Part shown: piece after piece, positions 1-6,639 of the stretch
How positions within the stretch are numbered: the stretch's first letter is position 1
Layout of the letters: each line of letters begins with the position of its first letter
NCBI GenBank assembly: GCA_021817025.1
Contig: JAKAWF010000157.1
Span: 1 to 7,536, forward strand
Length of the DNA: 7,536 bases
Direction of reading: 5' to 3'
Source of the DNA: a bacterium
GTDB lineage: Bacteria; Chloroflexota; Dormibacteria; UBA8260; Bog-877
Translations under genes and position numbers: made by a program
The notes under the pieces: generated by a model
The model's database searches: none
What the model was told of the DNA's origin: nothing
The model's input: the letters and a program-made list of their open reading frames with translations, nothing else

Positions 1-317
1 TCGCGGTCAAGCGCCCAGAGCATCGCCAATGGCCCCAGCCCACCTTGCCGACTCCGGCGGCCATCAGGATCCTCTCGCCGCCCTAAGTTACTGGTATTGG
101 GTTTAATCCGAGCCGGCCCGTGCTCCCGCCGCAGCGCCGCAAGCGTTGTTTCGCGGTCCCACATCTGTCCGGACGAGCCAATCTCTCGGAAGCCGTCGTC
201 CAATAGACTGCCCACCCGATCGGTTCTCTCTCGCACCTCAGGTCGCAGTAGGAGCAGCTCGCGCTCGATCACTTCCTGGATCTCAATGTCAGGGTCCGCA
301 GCAGTCTCCGGGGGCAT
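1..317 (-). CDS. Partial DUF4440 / NTF2-like domain protein, runs off the window edge
   Basis: This minus-strand frame is open from an ATG at 317 to the window edge with no stop. It begins MPPETAADPDIEIQEVIE, followed by a helix, LLLLRPEVRERTDRVGSLL, then DDGFREIGSSGQMWDRE and TTLAALRRE. That order (two helices, then DDxFxEiGSSGxxWDR) is typical of the N-terminal half of DUF4440 proteins, small cone-shaped NTF2-like folds of about 120 residues whose members mostly lack an assigned function. After about residue 66 the frame reads HGPARIKPNTSNLGRRED and onward, which does not resemble the beta-sheet half of the family, so the domain looks truncated or fused to other sequence. In-frame ATGs at 350 and 371 are alternative starts but would overlap the upstream GNAT remnant; none has a good ribosome binding site. 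The family call is fairly firm. Whether the gene is functional is doubtful. Confidence 0.5.
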   Translation of the reverse strand, partial: MPPETAADPDIEIQEVIERELLLLRPEVRERTDRVGSLLDDGFREIGSSGQMWDRETTLAALRREHGPARIKPNTSNLGRREDPDGRRSRQGGLGPLAMLWALDR

Positions 318-327
318 GAGCTGGATT

Positions 328-913
328 CTAGTGAGGGCTTGGGTGCGCATGTGCGTGAGGAGGGCAGCCATAGCCCGGATTGCGGTCCCGGATGTCTGAG
401 CCGGGTGGCCGTTCTTCCCCGATGACGGAATGGCGGATGGGGCCGTGCAGCACAGAATTAACCCTCCGCCGTTGGGCTTGGCAGACTTCCTGCCTCTGCT
501 GGGAGCTCTCCACGCGGATCCCGGCACCAGCTCGCTGGCTCCACGACCCCGCCAGGGTCCTGGCCGAGCCACTTTGAGAGCACCATCGACCCCCCGGAAA
601 CGTCACCAGAACCGGGAGTCGCCAACAGGCCAACCCAGGGAACTCCGTCGACCGGATTGGGCCGGAGCAGGGCGATGATGCCGACCACCATGGGTCCAGA
701 GCGAAGCCGAATAGTGAGGCAGTGGCCGTTCTCACGGGTGGACTTCTGGAGGCAGTAGGTCGTGACTTCCTCCGGACTGTACTGGCGGACGCCCGCACGC
801 TGCGTGCTGGCTTCCACGAAGTCGGGATTCGAGTTGAGGACTTCCAGCAGCCCAGGCGTGTCCACCTCCGCCTCAACGGGCTCGACGATCAAGCGCTCGG
901 TCCGCAGCCTCAT
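328..913 (-). pseudogene. GNAT-family N-acetyltransferase split by a frameshift
   Basis: The N-terminal part begins at an ATG at 913 with MRLRTERLIVEPVEAE and LLEVLNSNPDFVEAS. It runs through SGPMVVGIIALLRPNPVDG to PWVGLLATPGSGD, matching the RimJ/RimL-like GNAT fold up to the strand before the acetyl-CoA loop. That frame then continues as non-family sequence to a stop at 458. The C-terminal part sits in the next minus-strand frame: SARTLAGSWSQRAGAGIRVE, SSQQRQEVCQAQ, VNSVLHGPIRHSVIGEERPP, ending at a TAG at 328-330. This resembles the usual end of the domain (IRLGV-E-N--A--FW-AQGF). Dropping one base from the six-G run at 590-595 joins the halves into one product of about 194 residues, near normal GNAT length. 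The acetyl-CoA loop (Q/RxxGxG/A) is not clean after joining and the usual GFR reads RRR, so decay beyond one indel is likely. Such enzymes transfer acetyl from acetyl-CoA to an amine; the substrate is unknown. Confidence 0.6.
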
Positions 914-1621
914 GGACGCCAAGCCCGTGGTGCCAGGCAAGTCCAACGGCGCTCCTCGAACACGCACCGCGCCACCGCGGCCTCACGGACGCGACCCCAA
1001 CCGTCAAAGCCAGCGCCGCGGCCAGCACCGCCGCCACGGAGGGGCACGGCCAAGAATCTGCCCGTCGCCACTCGCGCAGAAGAGCCCACCGTCGAACCGG
1101 TCCGGGTCCACTCGGTCGGGCCGCGGCTGGTGGTGAAGGTGCGCCGGGAGGCGATCCAGCAGGTCGGCACCGCCATGCCCCATCTGCACGCCGATGATCT
1201 GCTCCTCGATCTGCCGGCCGACTCCGGCACGGAAGTGCTGCCACGTGCCCTGATGGCATCGATCCAGCGCGGCAACCAGAGCTACACCAGACTCGCCCTT
1301 CTGGTTTCGGCTCCGGGCCGAAGTCCGGCGGCACTCTCCGTTGTGACAGGGGCCCCAATCCGCGCTCGTGGACAGCCTCCGGGCCGGTGCCGTTTCTGGT
1401 CAGGTCCGGAGCGCGTCAGGCGGTGTCAGAGTCTGGGATCGACCGCCTCCGACTCCAACGCCAGGATGGCGAACACGCACTGGTGCTGCTGCCAGAGAGG
1501 GGCCCGAGCAACCATCAACTGCAGCGCCTCCAAGCCCAGCGCGTACTCCCGCAGGGCCAGCGACCGCTTCCTCCCCAGGGAGCGCTGCCGCAGGCGCGCC
1601 AGGTTCTCGGGTTCGGAGTAG
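722..1621 (+). CDS. Possible unidentified protein; convincing only over about 1082-1345
   Basis: The plus-strand frame is open from an ATG at 722 to 1621, but neither end is believable. The first 190 nt are antisense to the GNAT gene and the last 196 nt are antisense to the end of pnkp. Between them, about 85 codons from 1082 show coding-like composition: by hand count about 82% G/C at third positions, about 75% at first and about 45% at second. The product there has a balanced make-up: PTVEPVRVHSVGPRLVVKVR, REAIQQVGTAMPHLHADDLL, LDLPADSGTEVLPRALMASI, QRGNQSYTRLALLVS. A Pro/Arg/Ala-rich stretch precedes it. I recognise no family. No ATG or GTG with a ribosome binding site lies near the start of the good segment (the first GTG is at 1130), so it may be a fragment. 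The minus-strand frame on the same codon grid is also open here but less hydrophobic and less protein-like. Confidence 0.25.
   Translation: MAVLTGGLLEAVGRDFLRTVLADARTLRAGFHEVGIRVEDFQQPRRVHLRLNGLDDQALGPQPHGRQARGARQVQRRSSNTHRATAASRTRPQPSKPAPRPAPPPRRGTAKNLPVATRAEEPTVEPVRVHSVGPRLVVKVRREAIQQVGTAMPHLHADDLLLDLPADSGTEVLPRALMASIQRGNQSYTRLALLVSAPGRSPAALSVVTGAPIRARGQPPGRCRFWSGPERVRRCQSLGSTASDSNARMANTHWCCCQRGARATINCSASKPSAYSRRASDRFLPRERCRRRARFSGSE
1377..1411. terminator. Imperfect hairpin just past the end of pnkp
   Basis: CTCCGGGCC at 1377-1385 and GGTCCGGAG at 1403-1411 form a 9-bp stem with a 17-nt loop. In plus-strand RNA the seventh pair is G-U; in minus-strand RNA it is an A-C mismatch. The hairpin begins 15 nt past the pnkp stop, where a terminator would be expected. 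There is no following T-run on either strand, so a classical intrinsic terminator is not supported. It may be a weak or RNA-stabilising structure, or chance in GC-rich DNA. Confidence 0.2.
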
Positions 1622-4023
1622 TCAGGCCCGTAGACCAAGCGCAGGTACTCCGGGCCTCGGACCTTGAGCCCCGGCTGCACCAGACCGCGACGGCCGGCCA
1701 CGAGATTGGCGAGGGGTTTGACCACCATCCCCTCAACACCCCCCGCGGTGAGTGACTCCCACCAGCTGACGGCCTCTCCCTGCGAGCCGGGCTCGTCGAT
1801 GTCGACCTCCCGATACCGCGTCGGAACCATGAGACCTGGATCGGCATCCGCCAACCGCTGGGCGAGCCCGAGATGCCAGAGATGGCTGCGATCTTGATAG
1901 GTCGCGCCCGCACTGGCCAGGAGCTGGAAGGGAGCCAGTTGGAGACCGTCGATCCCTGTGGTGTCCCAGCAGAAGCGCCGATACGCGGAGATGAAAGAAC
2001 GAGCATTCTCCTGGCGGGCCAGGCTCCGCTTCAGCAGTGGCTCAACCTCCGGCGTCAGGCCCTGGGCGGCGTTCAGCTCAGAGATCGCAGATGAGAGACC
2101 AGCGGCGGCGGCGGCGCCGACGGGGGCGTACTGCTGCCGCAGGAGGCCCTCCGCCTTGACGCTCCACGGCATGAGCTCACAGTCCAAAACCAGCCAGTCC
2201 GTCGCCAGTTCCGCCCACAGCCCCGCCTGGTTGGCGGCCGAACTGAGCCGTTCCAATACGACCTCGGTCAGCTCTGGACCGAAAAAGGGACGGCCGGTGC
2301 GCGTGTAGAGGGCGCCGCGGCCGGATCCGGTGCCGCCGAAGCGATCACGGGCGACCATCTGGTCACGGCAGACCAGGGCCACCGCCCGAGAGCCCATGTG
2401 CTTCTCCTCGCAGATGAGATGGCCCACCCCCTCTTTGCGGTAGGCGGCAAAGGCCTCCTCCGGATGTTCCAGCAGGCCCTCCCTGCTGGTGGATGGCGAC
2501 GGCGCCATCGTGGGCGGTAGGTAGCGCAGCCAGTTGGGAGCGAGCGCGAACCGGCTCATCACCTCCAGCGCAGCCGCGGCGTTCTCAGCTCGCACCGCGA
2601 TGCCCTTGAGCCAAGTGGTGTCGATCACGCGGTGACCGAGGACGTCATCCACATCCAGGAGATCCCCGGCAGCGTGCGGCTGACTGCTCCGGGTAGCGGG
2701 ATCCGCAGGGGGCCCCAGCGGCCGCGCGGGCTCATACCAGACCTGATGCGCGGGGACCGACAGGACCTCCTTTTCCGGATAGCGCAGGGCGCTGAGATGG
2801 CCCCCGAAGACGCAGCCCGTGTCCAGGCAGAAGGTGTTGTTCAACCACTCGGGCTGCACCACCGGGACATGCCCGTAGAGGACCACGGCCGATCCCCGAT
2901 ACTCGCTCGCCCACGGATAGCGCACCGGAAGGCCGAACTCATCGGTCTCCCCGGTGGTATCCCCGTAGAGGCAGAAGTCGCGGACTCGCGACGACGCTCT
3001 GCCGTGGTAGGCCTCCTTGAGGCCGGCGTGAGCGACCACCAAGCGGCCCCCATCGAGAACATAGTGGGCGAGCAGGCTGTGGCAGAATTCGGCGACCAGC
3101 CGCGAGAACTCGGGACCTTCGTGGTTGAGCTGCTGGAGCGTCTCCGCCAGCCCGTGGGTAGGCTCTATCCGGCGTCCCCGCAGTGCCCGCACCAGCCGCG
3201 CCTCGTGGTTCCCGGCTATAGCCAGCGCACTTCCCTCCTGGACCATGCTCATCGCGAGCCGCAGCACCCCAGGAGTGTCCGGGCCCCGGTCCACCAAGTC
3301 GCCCAGGAAGATCGTCCGCCTCCCCCCCGGGTGGCGCGCGCCCACGGCCCTGCCCGAGGAATCCCGATCCAGCAGATAGCCCAAACGAGAGAGCAGTTCC
3401 TCCAGCTCCTCCCGGCAACCGTGGACATCTCCGATCACATCGAATGGCCCCTGCTCATGGCGGAGGTCGTTCAGAAGCGGGCGGCGCCGGATCATGGCCG
3501 CGTCGACTTCCTCGACGGTCCTGAGAATGTGAACCCGCCGGAAGCCCTCCCGGTCGAGCAGACGCAGGGAGCGACGGAGCTGGTCCGCCTGGTGCCGCAG
3601 GACATGCTCACCGAAGTTCCGATCGGGCCGGCCTCGGTTGCGCTCCAAGCAGGTTCGCAGTGGGATGTCGAGCACGATCGCAACCGGCAGCACGTCGTGG
3701 TCACGGGCGACCCGGACCAGCGCCCGGCGAGCTTCGGACTGGACGTTGGTGGCGTCGACGACCGTGAGACGCCCTGCCGCCAGCCGCTTGGCGGCCACAT
3801 AGTAGAGGGCGTCGAAGGCAGCCGGGGAGGCCGCTTGGTCGTTCTCGTCGTCAGCCACCAGTCCTCGGAAGTAGTCGCTCGAGAGCACCTCAGTGGGCTT
3901 GAAGTGTCGGCGAGCGAATTCCGACTTACCGGATCCAGACGCTCCCACCAGAGCGACAAGCGCCAGCTCTGGGAGTGCCAGCTCCGCAGCCCCGTCTGGG
4001 GTCGGCCTACTCGACTCCGGCAC
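1426..4023 (-). CDS. pnkp: Polynucleotide kinase-phosphatase-ligase (Pnkp), RNA repair
   Basis: This 865-residue protein has the three-module layout and length of the bacterial RNA repair enzyme Pnkp. Residues 20-185 are the 5'-OH kinase: P-loop GASGSGKS (27-34), SSDYFR with candidate general base D50, DATN (90-93), and an arginine-rich lid RNRGRPDR (128-135). Residues 194-430 are the binuclear metallophosphatase that removes 2',3'-cyclic and 3' phosphates: GDVHG (198-202), GDLVDRGPD (241-249), GNHE (271-274), AHAG (331-334) and YGH (383-385). From about 460 to the end is the ATP-dependent ligase: nucleotidyl lysine K541 in EEKHMGSR, LDCELMPW (613-620), EGMVVKP (764-770) and GLKVRG (785-790). 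No catalytic motif is missing. Known Pnkp seals RNA only when partnered with Hen1, encoded immediately upstream. Translation starts at GTG 4023, 6 nt after GGGGAGG at 4030-4036, and overlaps the end of hen1 by 17 nt, suggesting translational coupling. The stop is TGA at 1426-1428. Confidence 0.96.
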   Translation of the reverse strand: MPESSRPTPDGAAELALPELALVALVGASGSGKSEFARRHFKPTEVLSSDYFRGLVADDENDQAASPAAFDALYYVAAKRLAAGRLTVVDATNVQSEARRALVRVARDHDVLPVAIVLDIPLRTCLERNRGRPDRNFGEHVLRHQADQLRRSLRLLDREGFRRVHILRTVEEVDAAMIRRRPLLNDLRHEQGPFDVIGDVHGCREELEELLSRLGYLLDRDSSGRAVGARHPGGRRTIFLGDLVDRGPDTPGVLRLAMSMVQEGSALAIAGNHEARLVRALRGRRIEPTHGLAETLQQLNHEGPEFSRLVAEFCHSLLAHYVLDGGRLVVAHAGLKEAYHGRASSRVRDFCLYGDTTGETDEFGLPVRYPWASEYRGSAVVLYGHVPVVQPEWLNNTFCLDTGCVFGGHLSALRYPEKEVLSVPAHQVWYEPARPLGPPADPATRSSQPHAAGDLLDVDDVLGHRVIDTTWLKGIAVRAENAAAALEVMSRFALAPNWLRYLPPTMAPSPSTSREGLLEHPEEAFAAYRKEGVGHLICEEKHMGSRAVALVCRDQMVARDRFGGTGSGRGALYTRTGRPFFGPELTEVVLERLSSAANQAGLWAELATDWLVLDCELMPWSVKAEGLLRQQYAPVGAAAAAGLSSAISELNAAQGLTPEVEPLLKRSLARQENARSFISAYRRFCWDTTGIDGLQLAPFQLLASAGATYQDRSHLWHLGLAQRLADADPGLMVPTRYREVDIDEPGSQGEAVSWWESLTAGGVEGMVVKPLANLVAGRRGLVQPGLKVRGPEYLRLVYGPDYSEPENLARLRQRSLGRKRSLALREYALGLEALQLMVARAPLWQQHQCVFAILALESEAVDPRL

Positions 4024-5452
4024 CGCGCGCCTCCCCAGGCACTTGGCCCGGACCCAATCGCCTCAGGACCGCCAGCTGGGTGGGGGCACCCAGACCCGCC
4101 ACGGCCTCTCCAACTTGATGATGCGCAGCCTGGTACCCGTAGTTCCCGGCCACCCGCTCAGTCCAGGCCCCAAACTCCGAGCGACTCCACTCGAAGCGAT
4201 GGTCGTGATGGCGGAACTCACCGTCGGCCAGCCCCGGGTAGTGGACGTTGTACTCACGGTTGGGCGTCGTCACCACGACCGCCGTGGGTCGGGCGTGACC
4301 GAAGACTGACTCCTCCAGAGCCGGCAGGCGGGATAGGTCTATGTGCTCCAGGACCTCCATCAAGATCGCGAGGTCGTATCCCTGCAACCGATCGTCGCGG
4401 TATGTCAGGGAGGACTGCAGCAGCTGGACGCGGGCTCGCTGCCGCTCCGACATCTGATCCAGTCGCAGTCGGCGCGCCGCCACCTCCAACATCCGGGTGG
4501 AAACGTCAACTCCCACCAGCTCGGCGATGGTCGCTTCCCGGATCAGCTCGCGGAGCAGGTTGCCCTCCCCACAGCCCAGATCGAGCACCCGGGTGGGGTG
4601 AAGACCTCGAGCAACCTCGATTACGGCCTGCCGTCGCTGCTCGGCCAGCGGCGCGGGCGGCTCGAGTCCGGGCGATGGATCCCCCGCCCCTCCACCATCC
4701 TCTGCCACAAGGTCGTCGACCTCTGCCAGGCGTGCGATGGCACTGCCGGTCAGGGAGCGCTGGTGAGCCAGATAGCGGCCAGCGATCAGATCACGCTCGG
4801 GGTGATGCCCCAGCCAGGACCCACCGAGCCGAACCAGCTTTTCGATCTCGTCCTGGGTGACCCAGTAGTGCTTGGCGTCATCGAGAACGGGTAGCAGCAC
4901 ATAGAGGTGGCTGAGCGCATCCTGAAGCCGGACGGTGCCCTGGAGCCTGAGATCCAGATAAGGGGAGTCTCCCCAGGCAACCCTCTCCGCGTCGAGCGGA
5001 ATGGCACCGGCGTCGACCCGCCAGCCCAGCGGGCCAAAGAGCGCTTCAGCCAGCCCTGCTCCGCCCCGGCAGGGGAGCACCGGGACGTGGACTTCCAGTG
5101 GGATGGCAGCCTGGGCCAGCTCGGGGCGCTCGCGACTGCGGCCCGACAGCGCAGTGGCAAAGGCGCGTCGGAGAGCGACCGCCAGCAGGGATGAGGCGGC
5201 ATAGGGACGGTCATTAACGTACTGCCCGAGCGTGAACGCCTGCTGGGCAGGGCCCCCGTGCGAGCGAATCAGACCGATCGGGTCCACCTCCAACAGGAGC
5301 ACCGCGGTGCAGCGTTGGTCGCTCGCCTGAGAGTAGAAGACATGGGCGGTGCCGCTGGCCACCTCAAAGGTGTGCAGCCGGCCGGGTTGCTTGTGGAGCA
5401 GATAGCCAAGGTCCGTGGCCGGCGACTGGGTGGTGGAGATGGACAGCAGCAT
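4007..5452 (-). CDS. hen1: 3'-terminal RNA ribose 2'-O-methyltransferase Hen1
   Basis: The 481-residue product begins MLLSISTTQSPATDLGYLLH, the characteristic start of bacterial Hen1. Residues 1 to about 245 form the N-terminal domain (LHTFEVASGTAHVFY, LDLRLQGTVRLQDALSHLYV, YWVTQDEIEKLVRLGGSWL) that in characterised relatives activates the Pnkp ligase. A Gly/Pro-rich linker (252-268) leads to a Rossmann methyltransferase: SAM-binding VLDLGCGEGNLL (289-300) and GVDVS (314-318), then MEVLEH (365-370) and RHHDHRFEW (414-422). E366, E369, H370 and H418 align with the metal-binding residues of the family. The enzyme methylates the 2'-OH of the 3'-terminal ribose at a broken RNA before sealing, protecting the repaired junction from renewed cleavage. 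The open frame extends upstream to an ATG at 5656, but the family N terminus fixes the start at 5452. A GGAGG at 5466-5470 lies 13 nt upstream, rather far. A TATCCT at 5525-5530 could be a -10 box, but no -35 is visible. It is the first gene of the hen1-pnkp operon. Confidence 0.95.
   Translation of the reverse strand: MLLSISTTQSPATDLGYLLHKQPGRLHTFEVASGTAHVFYSQASDQRCTAVLLLEVDPIGLIRSHGGPAQQAFTLGQYVNDRPYAASSLLAVALRRAFATALSGRSRERPELAQAAIPLEVHVPVLPCRGGAGLAEALFGPLGWRVDAGAIPLDAERVAWGDSPYLDLRLQGTVRLQDALSHLYVLLPVLDDAKHYWVTQDEIEKLVRLGGSWLGHHPERDLIAGRYLAHQRSLTGSAIARLAEVDDLVAEDGGGAGDPSPGLEPPAPLAEQRRQAVIEVARGLHPTRVLDLGCGEGNLLRELIREATIAELVGVDVSTRMLEVAARRLRLDQMSERQRARVQLLQSSLTYRDDRLQGYDLAILMEVLEHIDLSRLPALEESVFGHARPTAVVVTTPNREYNVHYPGLADGEFRHHDHRFEWSRSEFGAWTERVAGNYGYQAAHHQVGEAVAGLGAPTQLAVLRRLGPGQVPGEARGAGVE
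4030..4036 (-). promoter_or_regulatory. Ribosome binding site of pnkp inside hen1
   Basis: The minus strand reads GGGGAGG 6 nt before the GTG at 4023. It lies within the last codons of hen1 and decides the pnkp start over later in-frame codons. Together with the 17-nt gene overlap it suggests coupled translation of the two partners. Confidence 0.7.
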
Positions 5453-5708
5453 GGAGAGGTGCACGCCTCCACTGGGAACGGCCGGGAGCCAGGGCGCGCT
5501 CGCCGCCCCCGCGGATACCCGGCCAGGATAGCCGACCCGACCACTTGGGGGTTCGACTCCCAGCCAGCGGCCGGCAGCCCTCCCGGCTCTCCCACCTCCA
5601 CCGTGGCCAACCCCCAAGTCATCGGGGCCTCTTCCCCAAGCGCGCCGAGGTCTCATGCCCGCAACCAGGGACTCAGGGCCCTCACCTGGGCGCTGCAGGC
5701 CCAGCCCG

Positions 5709-5714
5709 TATACT
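5709..5714 (+). promoter_or_regulatory. -10 box TATACT of a leaderless transcript for the ABC ATPase
   Basis: TATACT matches five of six bases of the consensus TATAAT and stands out in very GC-rich sequence. Eight bases separate it from the GTG at 5723, so transcription would begin at or within about 2 nt of the start codon and leave no 5' leader. No Shine-Dalgarno precedes this GTG, which agrees with leaderless translation. The -35 position (CTGGGC with a 17-nt spacer) is not recognisable; weak -35 boxes are common in high-GC bacteria. Confidence 0.55.
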
Positions 5715-5722
5715 CTGCGACC

Positions 5723-6631
5723 GTGCCCAGTACCGCAGTAGAGCTCTTGGACGTGCGCAAGAGCTACGGCCGGGTGGAGGCCTTGCGCGGTGTGACCATC
5801 GCCGTCCAGCGGGGCGAGGTGGTGGCCATGCTGGGGCCAAACGGGGCCGGCAAGACCACCGCGATCAGCCTGATGCTGGGAATGCGCCGCCCGACCGCCG
5901 GCCGTGCCCGGCTGTTCGACCTGGCCCCCAGCGACCGGGCCGCTCGCAGCCGCTGCGGGGTGATGCTCCAGGAGTCGGGGGTAAACGACGTGCTGGGAGT
6001 GCGGGAGACCGTGGGCGTATTTCGCGGTTACTACCCATCACCACTGCCCACGGAGCGAGTCCTGGAACTGGCGGGGCTGGGCGAGGTGGCGAACCGCAAG
6101 ATCAACGCCCTCTCCGGTGGTCAGCGCCAACGCCTCTACTACGCGCTGGCCATCTGTGGCGATCCGGAGGCTCTGTTCCTGGACGAGCCCACGGCGGGGA
6201 TGGACGTCGAGTCGCGCCGTGCCTTCATCGACGGCATCAGAAGGTATGCGTCGGAAGGTCGCACGGTCATCCTCAGCACCCACTACTTGGAGGAGGCAGA
6301 CCAGCTCGCGGATCGGGTGGTCGTGATCGATCGGGGTCTGATCATCGCTGACGACAGCCCAGCGGCCATCAAGTCCAGAGTGGCGGGCAGGCGGGTCACA
6401 TTCACCATGTCGCCCCCTCCCACCCAGACCGACTTTGCCGGCCTGCCGATCTCGGGGCTGGAGCTTCGCGACCAGCGGGTACGGTTCCACAGCAGCCAGC
6501 CCGAGCAGGCCCTGGAAGCCATCTTTCGGCGGGGATGCGCCATCCAGAACCTCGAGGTCGTCGGCGCCGATCTCGAAGAGGCCTTCGTGAGCCTCACCAG
6601 CAACCGAGACGCTGACCGTCCCCAGAACTAG
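5723..6631 (+). CDS. ABC transporter ATP-binding protein (DrrA/CcmA type)
   Basis: Starting from GTG 5723 the product has 302 residues, normal for the ATPase of an ABC-2 exporter. Its order is VELLDVRKSYGRVEALRGV, Walker A GPNGAGKTT (38-46), Q-loop LQESG (Q83), signature LSGGQRQR (130-137), Walker B LFLDEPT (151-157), D-loop AGMD (158-161) and H-loop STHYLEEAD (H187). Residues from about 222 form the C-terminal extension seen in this exporter class. All nucleotide-binding residues are present. It would sit on the inner face of the membrane, dimerise and power the permease encoded next. The frame is open upstream to 5258, but that part is antisense to hen1 and carries no family sequence; the -10 box just before 5723 also supports this start. 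The stop is 8 nt before the permease ATG, so the two form an operon. The substrate cannot be told from sequence; drug or lipid export is common in the family. Confidence 0.93.
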   Translation: MPSTAVELLDVRKSYGRVEALRGVTIAVQRGEVVAMLGPNGAGKTTAISLMLGMRRPTAGRARLFDLAPSDRAARSRCGVMLQESGVNDVLGVRETVGVFRGYYPSPLPTERVLELAGLGEVANRKINALSGGQRQRLYYALAICGDPEALFLDEPTAGMDVESRRAFIDGIRRYASEGRTVILSTHYLEEADQLADRVVVIDRGLIIADDSPAAIKSRVAGRRVTFTMSPPPTQTDFAGLPISGLELRDQRVRFHSSQPEQALEAIFRRGCAIQNLEVVGADLEEAFVSLTSNRDADRPQN

Positions 6632-6639
6632 GAGACCCC

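Noticed and set aside
458..967. An upstream ATG at 967 as the GNAT start.
   Set aside because: The added 18 residues do not resemble the family; GNAT proteins of this type begin at the MRLRTERL sequence coded from 913.
873..1358. A 161-residue minus-strand frame with a hydrophobic stretch near SVAAVLAAALALTVGVASV.
   Set aside because: The rest is Arg/Ser/Pro-rich, its codon positions lack the expected bias, and its end overlaps the start of the GNAT gene. The hydrophobic run is probably chance from Ala/Val-coding GC-rich DNA.
2632..4860. A 742-codon open frame on the plus strand.
   Set aside because: It is antisense to pnkp and hen1, whose motifs are unmistakable. Its product is rich in Pro, Arg and Gly with no family pattern, as expected for a shadow frame in GC-rich DNA.
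5541..5575. tRNA-like T-arm: GGGGG, loop TTCGACT, then CCC on the plus strand near 5547-5561.
   Set aside because: With the loop in the canonical register only three stem pairs form, no D-arm or anticodon arm fits upstream, and the following bases find no acceptor partner.
5453..5656. A 68-residue N-terminal extension of Hen1 from an ATG at 5656.
   Set aside because: The extension is Gly/Arg/Pro-rich, absent from the family, and Hen1 proteins begin with the MLLSIST-like sequence found at 5452.
5258..5722. A 155-residue N-terminal extension of the ABC ATPase.
   Set aside because: It is mostly antisense to hen1, has no family sequence, and a -10 box lies directly before the GTG at 5723.
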